64,000 nucleotides of DNA from assembly GCF_023657595.1 (NCBI RefSeq), contig NZ_CP098323.1:2814001-2878000 (forward strand). The letters run 5' to 3'. The stretch comes from Cytobacillus firmus (lineage in GTDB: Bacteria > Bacillota > Bacilli > Bacillales > Cytobacillaceae). Every line of letters begins with the position of its first letter. The first letter of the stretch is position 1. Below are positions 51,901 through 60,900 of this stretch, in pieces. The notes beneath the pieces are model-generated. The model searched no databases, was not told where the DNA came from, and saw only the letters and a program-made list of their open reading frames with translations. The position numbers and the translations under genes were made by a program.

Positions 51901-51990
51901 GTTGATTTCCGCTGCAGGATGCTCAGCGAACCGCGGGGCGGGAGGTGAGCATCCTCGGCGCACAGCGCCTGTGGGGTCTCATGTGCAGCC
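51901..51990. repeat. GC-rich dispersed repeat at the acoR break
   Basis: About 90 bases of sharply higher GC than the surroundings, with perfect inverted arms GGATGCTC and GAGCATCC around CGCGGGGCGGG and a TGTGGGGTCTCA segment. This resembles the GC-rich dispersed repeats often seen in Bacillus intergenic DNA. It abuts the point where acoR homology stops, suggesting it took part in the rearrangement. Confidence 0.55.
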
Positions 51991-51991
51991 T

Positions 51992-52300
51992 CTCTAGCAG
52001 GTTGGTCAGTTCTCTTATGTTTCCCGGCCAGTCATAGTCTCTTAAACTAGTCATCAGATCTTGAATGTTCATGCGATTTAAGCTCCAGTTGTTTCTTCGG
52101 CAAATATACTTAATAAGATACGGGATATCTTCTTTTCTATTTCTTAAAGGCGGAACATCAATCGGATATACATTTAACCGGTAATAAAGGTCCTCGCGGA
52201 ATTCTCTCCATTTTACAAAATCTGTAATGTCACGATGTGTGGCCGTTATAATCCGGATATCCAAAGGTACTTCTTTAGTGCCGCCAATCGGAGTAACTGG
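51992..52300 (-). pseudogene. acoR: Internal fragment of the sigma-54 activator gene acoR
   Basis: About 100 codons of a bacterial enhancer-binding protein AAA+ domain: PIGGTKEVPLDIRIITATHRD, then FREDLYYRLNVYPIDVPPLR, RKEDIPYLI, and YDWPGNIRELTNLLER, the canonical sigma-54-activator blocks (sensor I, R-finger, sensor II). The GAF/ATPase 5' part, the GAFTGA region and the C-terminal DNA-binding helix are missing. On its 5' side it is fused to acoA; on its 3' side it runs into a GC-rich repeat. In B. subtilis acoR follows acoABCL, so this is the distal relic of the locus. Confidence 0.87.
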
Positions 52301-52895
52301 ACTTACAGCTCGATGCGTACGAAAATGGAGTCGCTTCTGCATATCCATTATTTTCAGCAACAAAGACAACCGGAAGCTTCCAGATCGTAGCCAAATTAAT
52401 TCCTTCATGGAAAGTTCCATGATTCTGAGCACTGTCACCAAAAAAGAAAACGCTTACATTATCGGTCTTTTTATACTTGGCTGTTAGTGCTGAACCACAT
52501 GCAAGCGGATATCCTCCACCTACAATGCCATTGGCTCCAAGCATGCCTTTATCAAAATCGGCAATATGCATGGATCCGCCCTTTCCTTTACATAGCCCTG
52601 TAACTTTTCCATAAATTTCAGCCATCATTCCATCCAAATCACAGCCTTTAGCAATGCAGTGCCCATGTCCCCGGTGGGTGCTTGTTATACTGTCTTTGTC
52701 ATTTAAATGAGCACAAACCCCAACAGTGACCGCTTCCTCCCCAGCATATAAATGAACAAATCCCGGCAGGATTCCTTTTGCAAACAACTCATGAACTCTG
52801 TCCTCGAAATTTCGGATTTCAACCATTTTTTGATAAATCCACTGGGCTTTTTCCTTCGTTAAAGCTACATCTTTACTGCTTTCCAATGCTTTCAT
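52300..52895 (-). pseudogene. acoA: Truncated acetoin dehydrogenase E1 alpha gene
   Basis: About 195 codons of the thiamine-diphosphate-dependent E1 alpha subunit: FVHLYAGEEAVTVGVCAHL, RGHGHCIAKG, the GGSMHIAD stretch, GIVGGGYPLACG, the TPP-binding GDSAQNHGTFHEGIN and VFVAENNGYAEATPFSYASSC. Homology ends abruptly there and the frame passes into acoR sequence, stopping at 52275. The intact protein would be about 330 aa. GGAGGCTGAAAAA precedes the start, so the fragment could still be made from its sigma-54 promoter if a functional activator existed elsewhere, but it cannot be active. Confidence 0.9.
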
Positions 52896-52936
52896 TTTTT
52901 CAGCCTCCTTGGAAAAATAGATTTCATCTACCTTAA

Positions 52937-52954
52937 TTGCAAGAACCGTGCCAA
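52937..52954 (-). promoter_or_regulatory. Sigma-54 (-24/-12) promoter of the aco locus
   Basis: On the minus strand TTGGCAC-N5-TTGCAA, a perfect GG/GC arrangement of the sigma-L (RpoN) consensus, about 45 bases before the acoA start. It is preserved although the operon has been deleted. Confidence 0.87.
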
Positions 52955-53006
52955 GAAGCTAAGGCACAAATTTCAGCATTTCAGGGTAATTTTTGCTCAA
53001 AAAAAT

Positions 53007-53037
53007 AGACAAATTGAGACAGTGTCTCGTTTTGTCT
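53007..53037. promoter_or_regulatory. Upstream activator palindrome, probable AcoR site
   Basis: Thirty-one-base near-palindrome with inner arms GAGACA-G-TGTCTC and outer arms AGACAAA / TTTGTCT. It is centred about 68 bases upstream of the -24 element, the usual place for an enhancer bound by a sigma-54 activator. Confidence 0.6.
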
Positions 53038-53309
53038 ACTTTTGTTTCTATTAAAAAGGGTTTCTATTTTGCAAACGGAAGAAGCCTGCCAGCTTACCTC
53101 CTGCCCCGTTCCCCTAAATTAATCCCAATCCCCATTTATATAACTGCAATCAATTAAATTATGAATATTTTAATTTGTTAATATTATAAAGATAACTTCC
53201 TCTAATTAAAATCGGAAAAGTCTGATTATTAAAATGAAACTGAGTTCCGCTTTTAAAGTTGAACTGAGCATCCACAATAAAACATGAATAAATGTGCAAA
53301 ATAACAAAA

Positions 53310-53348
53310 CGGCTCTCTTGCTTTCTAAGTGAAAGCAAAAGAACCGTA
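53310..53348 (-). terminator. Terminator of the helicase operon
   Basis: Seventeen-base arms around TAAGT (core TTGCTTTC / GAAAGCAA, extended by ACGG / CCGT), then TTTTGTTATT on the minus strand. Confidence 0.75.
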
Positions 53349-53430
53349 CCTATTACACCGTTCATAGTCTGGAATACAGAAGGATAAAACATATTAAACT
53401 TTTCTGTTTTGATTAGCTTTCTTTTTATGC

Positions 53431-56097
53431 TTAAAACCTCTTTGTTAATGCAATTGAAGACAATACATTCTCCAACAACTGAACCCCGCCCACTTTATCA
53501 AGATTTTCATTGCCCCGTTCACAAATTGATAAGTGGGTACAGTTAGGACAACCATCTTCACATTCACAAGCTTTTAAGATTGCTAATGCTTTTTTTAAGA
53601 TATGAGATAATCTTGATTCTATTGCTTCCATAATCCCTGCGCCTCCACCATCTGCTTCATAACAAACAATAGTTGGAAGATATTCAAATTCCTTTAAATT
53701 ACTCGAAGATATTAAAGAAAAGTCACTATGGGAGCACTTGACGATTGTAGGTATTGCTGAAGCAATAGCATGCTCCAGTACATGCAACGCTGACTCATTT
53801 ATTTTTTCTGATGGGAATTGAATCCACAACCCATCTGTTGAGTATTTTACCGGATACATATTACTGTCTTCGATAAGATCTGATGTGCCTCCACCAAATA
53901 GGTTTACTTTCTTATATCCCCATAATCTCATTGTAATCACGAGTTTTCCTTTTCCTAATTCCATTAAATCATTAACTGGCTGAGTGGAGACTTCTCCTGA
54001 GACGTTTATTGAATCATTAACTTGTCCTCTTGTTGTATAATCAGCCTTAAAAGGGACAGTCCATACTTCATTTTTATTGGATAAGATTCGCGTTACCTTA
54101 TAGGTTTTTTGGTTATAAAGAAACACCGAACCGTAATGATAATCCCTTAGTAATGACCTATCATCCACTCCCTCAAACAGAGCTTCTTTTGTGGATTGAT
54201 TTATGACAGTGTAGACTCTACCACCTTTTAATAGGTTATTATATATCACATTTTTATCTATTAGCTCCCACAAACCTCTATTTATTTCTTTCATCTTTTC
54301 AACAAAGCCATCAGCTTTCTTAGCAGCAGAAACTTTAAAGTAATTATGTGGGGAAGTCAATTTTCCATTAACTTCAAATGCAGCATATTGCATATGTTCA
54401 GAAACAATAAGAGGATTTGAAACATCAATCGTCACATGTTCAGATTTCCGTTCCATAAATTCCACAGGGTTGGCTGCATAATATTGCTCCAAAGGGTCCT
54501 CTTGAAAAATTTGTATTATTAATCCAGGACCTTTCCTTCCTACTCGACCAGCTTGCTGCAAAAAGCTAGCTTTGCTCCCGGCGTACCCGATCATTATACA
54601 TAAACTTAAATCTCCAATATCTATGCCCATTTCTAAGGCTGAAGTTGACACCAGACCCACCAATTCTCCTTTCTTAAGTTTGTCCATAACTTCTTGCTTT
54701 TTGAAACCGTTTAATTGAGCATGGAATGGTGAAAAAAGTTCCAAAGGTATTTCTTTATTCTGCATTACCTCCGCAAGTCTAGATCTTACTGCACTATTTA
54801 ATTCAAAGCTAGCATTCGTTGCCGCTTTTCTATTTCCATAAAAGAGAATAGACTTGGGAAGCATACGGTATGATGCTGCGATTGACTTTAAGATTTCTAT
54901 AGCCTCTGAGATAGGCGCTCTTCTAGTCCTTTGCTCTGATTTTTGGCCAAGAAATCCCGGATTCCATAATAATATTTCCTTTTCATAAGCAGGGCTCCCA
55001 TCATCGTCAATTAAGGAAAAGCCATTTCTACCCTTTAATCCTGTAATTTCCTCTGCATGCTCCTTGGGATTCCCTATAGAAGCAGAACATGCGATAAATT
55101 GAAGGTCAATATTTCCAAGAGCTTTGCATAAGTTCCTGAGGCGCCTCAAGAGCATTGCCACCTTTGAACCAAGAATGCCGTTATAAGCATGCAATTCATC
55201 TATTACAACATATTTAAGGTTTTTAAAAAAACGAATATACCTGCTTTTGTGTTTAAAATGTACTGCACCTTGAAGAATAAAGTGCAGGAAGTGTGCATTA
55301 GTCAACCAATATCTTGCATAATCATAAGTTAATTCCTTTACAGAATCAGACTTTCCTCCTTCGAGTACCCCAGCACTTACTTTTTTCCCTCCCAATGAAA
55401 TAGTTCTGTATCCAAAAGAATCTTGACTTTCAGTTTCATTATCATTAAATCTATCTAATGTCAGAAGCTGATCGCGAGTAAGCGCTTTAAGCGGTGACAA
55501 ATAAAGAACAGTTGCATTCTCATCATTTAGAAATGTTTCTAGTGCTGGTATTGTGTACACCATAGACTTTCCGGAAGCAGTACCTGTTGTAATGACTACA
55601 TTTTCACCATTTCGTATACGATTAATTGCTTCAGCCTGATGAGAGTATAGTTTTTCAATACCTATTTTTTTTAATTTGTTTGCTAAGGAAGAAGGCAAGT
55701 CTTTCTCAAGTTCCCCATACCTAGCTGACTTCGAATTAATATGGTATCTCTCAACAGAAGAACCTATCTTATTACTTAGGGAGGTTAGAGTTCCTACTAC
55801 CTCGTCTAGTGATTGATCTTTAAATGACCAGGTCTCCATTCTGTTATCTGCGAGTAAAGCTAATTCATCAAATGTTAAAAATTCTTCATTTAAACTCTTA
55901 TGGCAGTTTTCACAGTATATCCCGTCTGGAGTATTATCCATATTATCATTATCTTTAATCCACGATTCAACATGAAGACCATTAGAAGGCTGCTTAATCA
56001 GCCTTCTATAAGGGATACCTTTGAACTTTCTACTAATCTGATAAAAATATAACTGCTTTTGTTTTGCTGTATGGCAATTTATACATACTAAAGGCAA
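53431..56097 (-). CDS. DEAD/DEAH-box helicase with DUF1998 domain (second of pair)
   Basis: An 888-residue superfamily 2 helicase of the YprA/MrfA type. N-terminal Cys pairs (CINC and CENC, residues 5-8 and 62-65) suggest a small zinc motif. Helicase motifs: TGTASGKS (about 171-178), VVIDELHAY (DELH), CSASIGNP and QAGRVGRKG. The C-terminal DUF1998 region ends with a four-Cys cluster, ACECEDGCPNCTHLSICERG, likely an iron-sulfur or zinc site. It would move on or unwind nucleic acid using ATP. Its start overlaps the preceding helicase gene by 10 bases, so the pair is coupled. The substrate and role are unknown; MrfA in B. subtilis is a DNA repair helicase. Confidence 0.9.
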   Translation of the reverse strand: MPLVCINCHTAKQKQLYFYQISRKFKGIPYRRLIKQPSNGLHVESWIKDNDNMDNTPDGIYCENCHKSLNEEFLTFDELALLADNRMETWSFKDQSLDEVVGTLTSLSNKIGSSVERYHINSKSARYGELEKDLPSSLANKLKKIGIEKLYSHQAEAINRIRNGENVVITTGTASGKSMVYTIPALETFLNDENATVLYLSPLKALTRDQLLTLDRFNDNETESQDSFGYRTISLGGKKVSAGVLEGGKSDSVKELTYDYARYWLTNAHFLHFILQGAVHFKHKSRYIRFFKNLKYVVIDELHAYNGILGSKVAMLLRRLRNLCKALGNIDLQFIACSASIGNPKEHAEEITGLKGRNGFSLIDDDGSPAYEKEILLWNPGFLGQKSEQRTRRAPISEAIEILKSIAASYRMLPKSILFYGNRKAATNASFELNSAVRSRLAEVMQNKEIPLELFSPFHAQLNGFKKQEVMDKLKKGELVGLVSTSALEMGIDIGDLSLCIMIGYAGSKASFLQQAGRVGRKGPGLIIQIFQEDPLEQYYAANPVEFMERKSEHVTIDVSNPLIVSEHMQYAAFEVNGKLTSPHNYFKVSAAKKADGFVEKMKEINRGLWELIDKNVIYNNLLKGGRVYTVINQSTKEALFEGVDDRSLLRDYHYGSVFLYNQKTYKVTRILSNKNEVWTVPFKADYTTRGQVNDSINVSGEVSTQPVNDLMELGKGKLVITMRLWGYKKVNLFGGGTSDLIEDSNMYPVKYSTDGLWIQFPSEKINESALHVLEHAIASAIPTIVKCSHSDFSLISSSNLKEFEYLPTIVCYEADGGGAGIMEAIESRLSHILKKALAILKACECEDGCPNCTHLSICERGNENLDKVGGVQLLENVLSSIALTKRF

Positions 56098-58784
56098 TTA
56101 AGTTCAGCCCCCTTTATACTATTCTTGATAGAATGGCTAAGCAACAGAAGGATAGCCTTTGCACCTATCTTTGAAAGATGGTCATTGTCCTTACCCGGGT
56201 ATTGAATGCATGAAGGGCATCCGCCAGAGCATGAGCAATTGTTCAAGAGGTGAATTGCACTTTTCGATATCCTTTCTATATGTTCACCTATCGCTTTGGT
56301 TGTACCCATTCCTCCTGATTGATTACCATAAAAACCAATAACAGGCTTATTAGCAAACCCAGAAACAGATAGCCCTGAAAAACCGGAGATATCATTTGCA
56401 TCACAAATGATGGTATCCGGTATAACTGACAGTAAAACATGCTCAGCAGCGCGTATAGACCCATCCAGTTTTTCCTCAGTGTAATCCAATCCTAAAGCGT
56501 ATTTTACTTCTTGTATTAACTCATCAGATAACACTACCCACATGCCTTCTGCATCAAAATCAGCTACCAATGGAGGATTGAGATTCTCGACATCAGGAAC
56601 ACGGGAACCAAAATATGATTTATTGAATCCAAATATTGACCTTTTTATATTTAAAATGCCAGTAGATTTTATAACCTTTTGGCTTTCCTGAACAGATATT
56701 TCCTCTGAAACATTTATAAAGTCTTTAAAAATAGATTGAGTATAGTATTCTATCTCTCCCCGTATCGGTGTCACAAGAATTTCTAATTTCTTGCGATTAA
56801 TACTATCAACCCGATAACCCTTTTCATTAGCATTCCAGTAGATGGCACCCTCATGAAAATCCCTGAATGCAGTCCACTCATCAATACTTTCTAGTAATAC
56901 ATCCCGCGATTTTGTGACCACGACCTTGTAGCTTTGCAAAGATCCTGATCTTAAACTACACCTTGGCAATTCTTCCTCATTAGGTGGTTCTATATTTTCA
57001 AGTAATTGTTTAGAAACTTCATCATTTACCAAGAAAATTTTCAAATCCTCTATTGACAGCGGTCTACCAAGTTCTTCCTGCAGATAAGCAAGATGCAGTT
57101 TTAATAGTTCTGCGTTTTTTGGATCAATTCTTACAACTTCTGGCGGCTTTTCCAAGAAGGTATTTGGATTTTGCATGTAATACTGCTGAAGCGGCTCATC
57201 TTCAAAAATCATGACTGCCACCCCTTCACCTTTTCTCCCAACTCGGCCTATTTGTTGCGAAAACGCAGCCTTACTCCCAGGATAACCGCTTAAAATCGCA
57301 AAACTTAAGTCTCCGATATCAATTCCAACTTCTAGAGCATTAGTGGCTATTACTAAATGGACATCACTTTTCTTAATTGCATTAATTACCTGCTTTCTCT
57401 CATCAACACCTAGCATGCCATTATAAAAAGCAGACAACTGGACCCCTGCTACATTTTCCTTTTTTAGTTTTAGCTTTTTTCTTAATACATCTTTCATAGA
57501 ACGAGCTGTTACTTTCCCTTGCAATCTGGACCCCTGGAACATAATTGTCCGAATGATTTTTTCTTCATGCACAAGAACATTTTCAGCAATGGAAATAGCA
57601 TCCGATACAGGTGCTTTACGCACTCCTGTATCCAGGGTTACTCCTGGATTCCAAAATACGACATGACGTTTCCTCTTTGATGATCCATCGTTGTCCACTA
57701 AGGTAAATTCACTTTTCCCAGTCAATTCCTCAGCTAATAGTTTCGGATTCTCAATCGTGGCTGAACATAAGATAAATTGGATATCGTGATTACCCAGTTC
57801 CTCACAAATCTTCCTTAACCTGCGGATGACCAATGAAACATGACTACCAAAAGCCCCTCTGTACAGATGCATTTCATCTATGACAATATACTTCAAATTT
57901 TTTAGAAGGTTACAGACGTGTTTGGAAGTTTGATGGTTTCCTTGAACCTGCCTCAAAATAGAATGATGAATCATATCTGGGTTTGTAAACAGAATTCTGC
58001 CATCCTTCAACAACCTTTTTCTTGATCCTGGCTGTGTATCTCCATCAAGACGCCCATAAGGAAGGTTTGTAGAACCTAATCGGATAGTTCTTTCGAACCA
58101 CTCATCCTGCTCGAAAAAATCTTCTTCAACCTTTTCCCCTGTCCAACGATATAGCTGTTCAACTTGATCATCAGCTAAAGCTTTTGTTGGGAAAATATAT
58201 AATGCTCTTGCATTTTCATTCTCTAATAGCCCATGTAAAATAGGTAAATTAAATGACAGTGTTTTTCCTGAAGCAGTCTGTGTAACAAGCACAACATCCT
58301 TGTTTTTTCTAACTGCATTATATGTATCAGCCTGATGGGTAAAAAGGGATTCTATATTCATCTGTTTGAGGGCATGGCATAAACTTTCTGGCAATTCATC
58401 GTAAATCTCCCCAAAAACAGGATCACTCTCCGGAATGCTATGGACGAATATTTCAGCACGCTCCTTTTGGCTCACCTGCTTCAATTTTTCGATAACTTCA
58501 ATGGAATCAAACTCACTTGAGCTTAGCCCTGGAATTCTTTTATCCAATAAAACTTCAACTTCTGCGGGATCGATTGATATCTCATTATGACATTTAGGAC
58601 AATAGACGGCATCGTCTTTATTCTTCATCCATTCGTTTGCTTCATCAATACCCCTCCATGAACCCGCTTCCAAAGCAGCTCCCACTTTATACTCACAAAG
58701 CCTATATTCACCTGCAGATAATACCTTTCGACTCAACTGATAACCTTTTAGCAATGAACCGCAAGTACACTGTAGATATGGCAT
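56088..58784 (-). CDS. DEAD/DEAH-box helicase with DUF1998 domain (first of pair)
   Basis: An 898-residue helicase with the same plan: N-terminal Cys motifs (CTCG and CPKCHNE, residues 6-9 and 62-68), Walker A TQTASGKT (168-175), VIDEMHLYRG (DEMH 303-306), FILCSATIENP (SAT 341-343), QQIGRVGRKGEG, and a C-terminal Cys cluster NNCSCSGGCPSCIQYPG. It is a diverged paralogue of the 53431-56097 protein, and the two may act as a complex. The ribosome site GGAGGAAG is strong. A complete IS21 element now lies in its promoter region, between -35 and -10. Reported relatives include repair helicases and subunits of phage-defence systems. Confidence 0.9.
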   Translation of the reverse strand: MPYLQCTCGSLLKGYQLSRKVLSAGEYRLCEYKVGAALEAGSWRGIDEANEWMKNKDDAVYCPKCHNEISIDPAEVEVLLDKRIPGLSSSEFDSIEVIEKLKQVSQKERAEIFVHSIPESDPVFGEIYDELPESLCHALKQMNIESLFTHQADTYNAVRKNKDVVLVTQTASGKTLSFNLPILHGLLENENARALYIFPTKALADDQVEQLYRWTGEKVEEDFFEQDEWFERTIRLGSTNLPYGRLDGDTQPGSRKRLLKDGRILFTNPDMIHHSILRQVQGNHQTSKHVCNLLKNLKYIVIDEMHLYRGAFGSHVSLVIRRLRKICEELGNHDIQFILCSATIENPKLLAEELTGKSEFTLVDNDGSSKRKRHVVFWNPGVTLDTGVRKAPVSDAISIAENVLVHEEKIIRTIMFQGSRLQGKVTARSMKDVLRKKLKLKKENVAGVQLSAFYNGMLGVDERKQVINAIKKSDVHLVIATNALEVGIDIGDLSFAILSGYPGSKAAFSQQIGRVGRKGEGVAVMIFEDEPLQQYYMQNPNTFLEKPPEVVRIDPKNAELLKLHLAYLQEELGRPLSIEDLKIFLVNDEVSKQLLENIEPPNEEELPRCSLRSGSLQSYKVVVTKSRDVLLESIDEWTAFRDFHEGAIYWNANEKGYRVDSINRKKLEILVTPIRGEIEYYTQSIFKDFINVSEEISVQESQKVIKSTGILNIKRSIFGFNKSYFGSRVPDVENLNPPLVADFDAEGMWVVLSDELIQEVKYALGLDYTEEKLDGSIRAAEHVLLSVIPDTIICDANDISGFSGLSVSGFANKPVIGFYGNQSGGMGTTKAIGEHIERISKSAIHLLNNCSCSGGCPSCIQYPGKDNDHLSKIGAKAILLLLSHSIKNSIKGAELNCL

Positions 58785-58839
58785 ATATCTTCCTCCAAAT
58801 TTATAAATTGATATTCCAATAAAATTCTAAAATATTGTA

Positions 58840-58870
58840 TTTATAGTATACCAGAAATAGGCAGTGTTAA
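58840..58870 (-). promoter_or_regulatory. Helicase operon promoter, interrupted by IS21
   Basis: The -10 TATAAA is at 58840-58845. Removing the IS and one target copy restores TTGACT exactly 17 bases upstream (its TTGA now lies at 60966-60969 on the far side of the IS). At the present junction the hexamer reads AACACT. The IS end offers TTAACA at a 19-base spacing as a possible substitute. Confidence 0.5.
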
Positions 58871-58954
58871 AGCCGATGTTAAAATCCCCATAATAGCCGG
58901 AATAAAATTCCCCATCTAAAATAGAACCATAGTGATTGAGAGGAGCTATGGTTT

Positions 58955-60157
58955 GTGAAGACTAGAGGGGAATTTTTTATGATTAAGGAAATGTATAAGA
59001 GAGGTATGAGCATTTCAGACATAGCAAGAGAGCTGAAAATGGACTGGAAGACAGTAAAAAAATACATCAGTTCAGCTACGGTACCCACTGGAAAGAAAAG
59101 AAAAAGAAGCAGTAAACTTGATGCCTTTAAAGATTACATTGATAGGAGAATGATGGAAGACCAGGTATTTAACTCGGAAAAGATTCTTTCAGAAATTAAA
59201 GCACTAGGTTATCAGGGGGGCAAAACCATATTAAAAGACTACATGCAGCCTTTTAGGAAACAGGCCAAAAAGAAATATACGGTCCGTTATGAAACCCTTC
59301 CGGGTCAACAGATGCAGGTAGACTGGAAAGAAGTCGGAGAAGTCATCCTTGATGGGAGAAAGGTAAAGCTATCAATGTTTGTAGGCATTCTCGGATATTC
59401 CAGGATGAAATACGCAGCGTTCACCTTATCTCAAGATCAAGAACATGTAATGCAATGTTTGATTAACAGCTTCAAATATCTTGGAGGAGTCCCCTCCTCT
59501 GTATTGTTTGATAATATGAGGACGGTCACGGATGGCAGGGATCAAGGAATAGTTAAGTGGAATAAACGATTCTCGGAATTCGCAGCCTACTATGGTTTTA
59601 TTCCAAAGGCCTGTAGACCTTACCGTGCTCAGACAAAAGGCAAGGTCGAAAGAGCAATCCAGTATATCATGAATAACTTTTACAATGGAACGAAGTTTGA
59701 GAGCCTGGAGGAATTAAATCAACTTCTTTTTAGGTGGCTGGATGCAGTAGGAAATCGAAAAAGAAACGAAACAACCGGTTATTCTCCACAAGAAAGGTGG
59801 ACAGAGGAAAAGCTTCAGCCCATTCATGATAAGAAAGAATATGATACTAGTTATATTTCTTTTAGAAAGGTCCATTGGGATTCGAGTTTCTCTTATAAAG
59901 GCGAACACTGGATATTGTCCTCTAAATATGCAGGAAAAGAGATTTTAGTTAAGGAATCCTTGGCTGGTTCCATCAAGATATTCTACCAGGGAGAGGAAAT
60001 TGGAATTCAGCAACGACGTAAAAAGATAATTCCATTCTCCGAGAAAATAAAAAAGAAACAGACTGTCGTGGTTGGCGCCCCTCAGCCTGTTTCTGTGGAA
60101 GTGGATACACGTTCCCTTTCAATCTACGACGAATTCACCAAAGGTGAATCCTCATGA
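58955..60157 (+). CDS. istA: IS21-family transposase IstA
   Basis: A 400-residue DDE transposase. The N-terminal helix-turn-helix is RGMSISDIARELKMDWKTVKKY (shortened as ISDIARELKMDWKTVKKY). The integrase core has D123 in MQVDWKEVG, D186 in LFDNMRT and E232 in KGKVERAI, so the catalytic triad is complete. GTG 58955 has GAGGAGC eight bases upstream; ATG 58979 with GAGGGG is an alternative. Its stop overlaps the istB start (ATGA). Confidence 0.92.
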   Translation: MKTRGEFFMIKEMYKRGMSISDIARELKMDWKTVKKYISSATVPTGKKRKRSSKLDAFKDYIDRRMMEDQVFNSEKILSEIKALGYQGGKTILKDYMQPFRKQAKKKYTVRYETLPGQQMQVDWKEVGEVILDGRKVKLSMFVGILGYSRMKYAAFTLSQDQEHVMQCLINSFKYLGGVPSSVLFDNMRTVTDGRDQGIVKWNKRFSEFAAYYGFIPKACRPYRAQTKGKVERAIQYIMNNFYNGTKFESLEELNQLLFRWLDAVGNRKRNETTGYSPQERWTEEKLQPIHDKKEYDTSYISFRKVHWDSSFSYKGEHWILSSKYAGKEILVKESLAGSIKIFYQGEEIGIQQRRKKIIPFSEKIKKKQTVVVGAPQPVSVEVDTRSLSIYDEFTKGESS

Positions 60158-60900
60158 GAAAGAAAATAAGGGAATATAGCCACAAGTTGAACTTGCCCGT
60201 AATAGCGGACCGATGGTCCATATTGGCCGAGCAAGCATCTAAAGATAATGTACCATATTCGCAGTTTTTATTCAGCCTTCTTGAATTAGAAATCATAGAA
60301 AAGCAGGAAAGAACGATGAAGACACTGCTAAAGTTTGCGAAATTTCCTTACAGGAAAACGATGGACGATTTTGATTTTACAGTACAGCCAAACATTGATG
60401 AGAGAAGGATTAAAGAGTTAATGAATCTGTCCTTTTTAGAGGAAAATGAAAACCTTATTTTCCTCGGGCCACCTGGCATAGGAAAAACTCACCTAGCAGT
60501 GGCGATTGGACTTGAAGCAGTTTCGAAGGGGCTAAAAACCTATTTCATTACATTGAGTGATATGGTTTCGCAATTAAGAAAAGCAGAACAGAACGAGAAA
60601 CTTGAAAGAAAGATACGATCGTTTGTTAAACCTTCAGTTTTGATAATTGATGAAATAGGATACCTTAACCTAGATCCTCAAAGTGCTCATTACCTGTTTC
60701 AAGTAATTTCAAGAAGATACGAACGTGGCTCGATTATACTTACCTCCAATAAAGGGTTTGGTGAGTGGGGAGAAATGGTGGGAGATCCCATTATTGCGAC
60801 AGCTATGCTAGACCGTCTTTTACACCATTCAAGGATTTTCAATCTAAAAGGTAATAGTTATAGGCTTAAGGAAAAGCAAATGAAGACACAGAAGGACTGA
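60154..60900 (+). CDS. istB: IS21-family AAA+ ATPase IstB
   Basis: A 248-residue AAA+ helper protein that selects target DNA for IstA. Walker A is FLGPPGIGKTHLAVAIG (about residues 106-122), Walker B VLIIDEIGYL, and the sensor region shows IILTSNKGFGEWGE with GDPIIATAMLDRLLHHS, the classical IstB tail. It starts inside the istA stop codon, giving coupled translation. Confidence 0.94.
   Translation: MRKKIREYSHKLNLPVIADRWSILAEQASKDNVPYSQFLFSLLELEIIEKQERTMKTLLKFAKFPYRKTMDDFDFTVQPNIDERRIKELMNLSFLEENENLIFLGPPGIGKTHLAVAIGLEAVSKGLKTYFITLSDMVSQLRKAEQNEKLERKIRSFVKPSVLIIDEIGYLNLDPQSAHYLFQVISRRYERGSIILTSNKGFGEWGEMVGDPIIATAMLDRLLHHSRIFNLKGNSYRLKEKQMKTQKD

Noticed and set aside
52275-52441. AcoA-AcoR fusion protein
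   Set aside because: The two homologies meet in different reading frames, so the acoA frame stops soon after the junction; only broken fragments exist.
53159-53392. 77-codon minus-strand frame after the helicase operon
   Set aside because: It spans the operon terminator hairpin and has no ribosome site.
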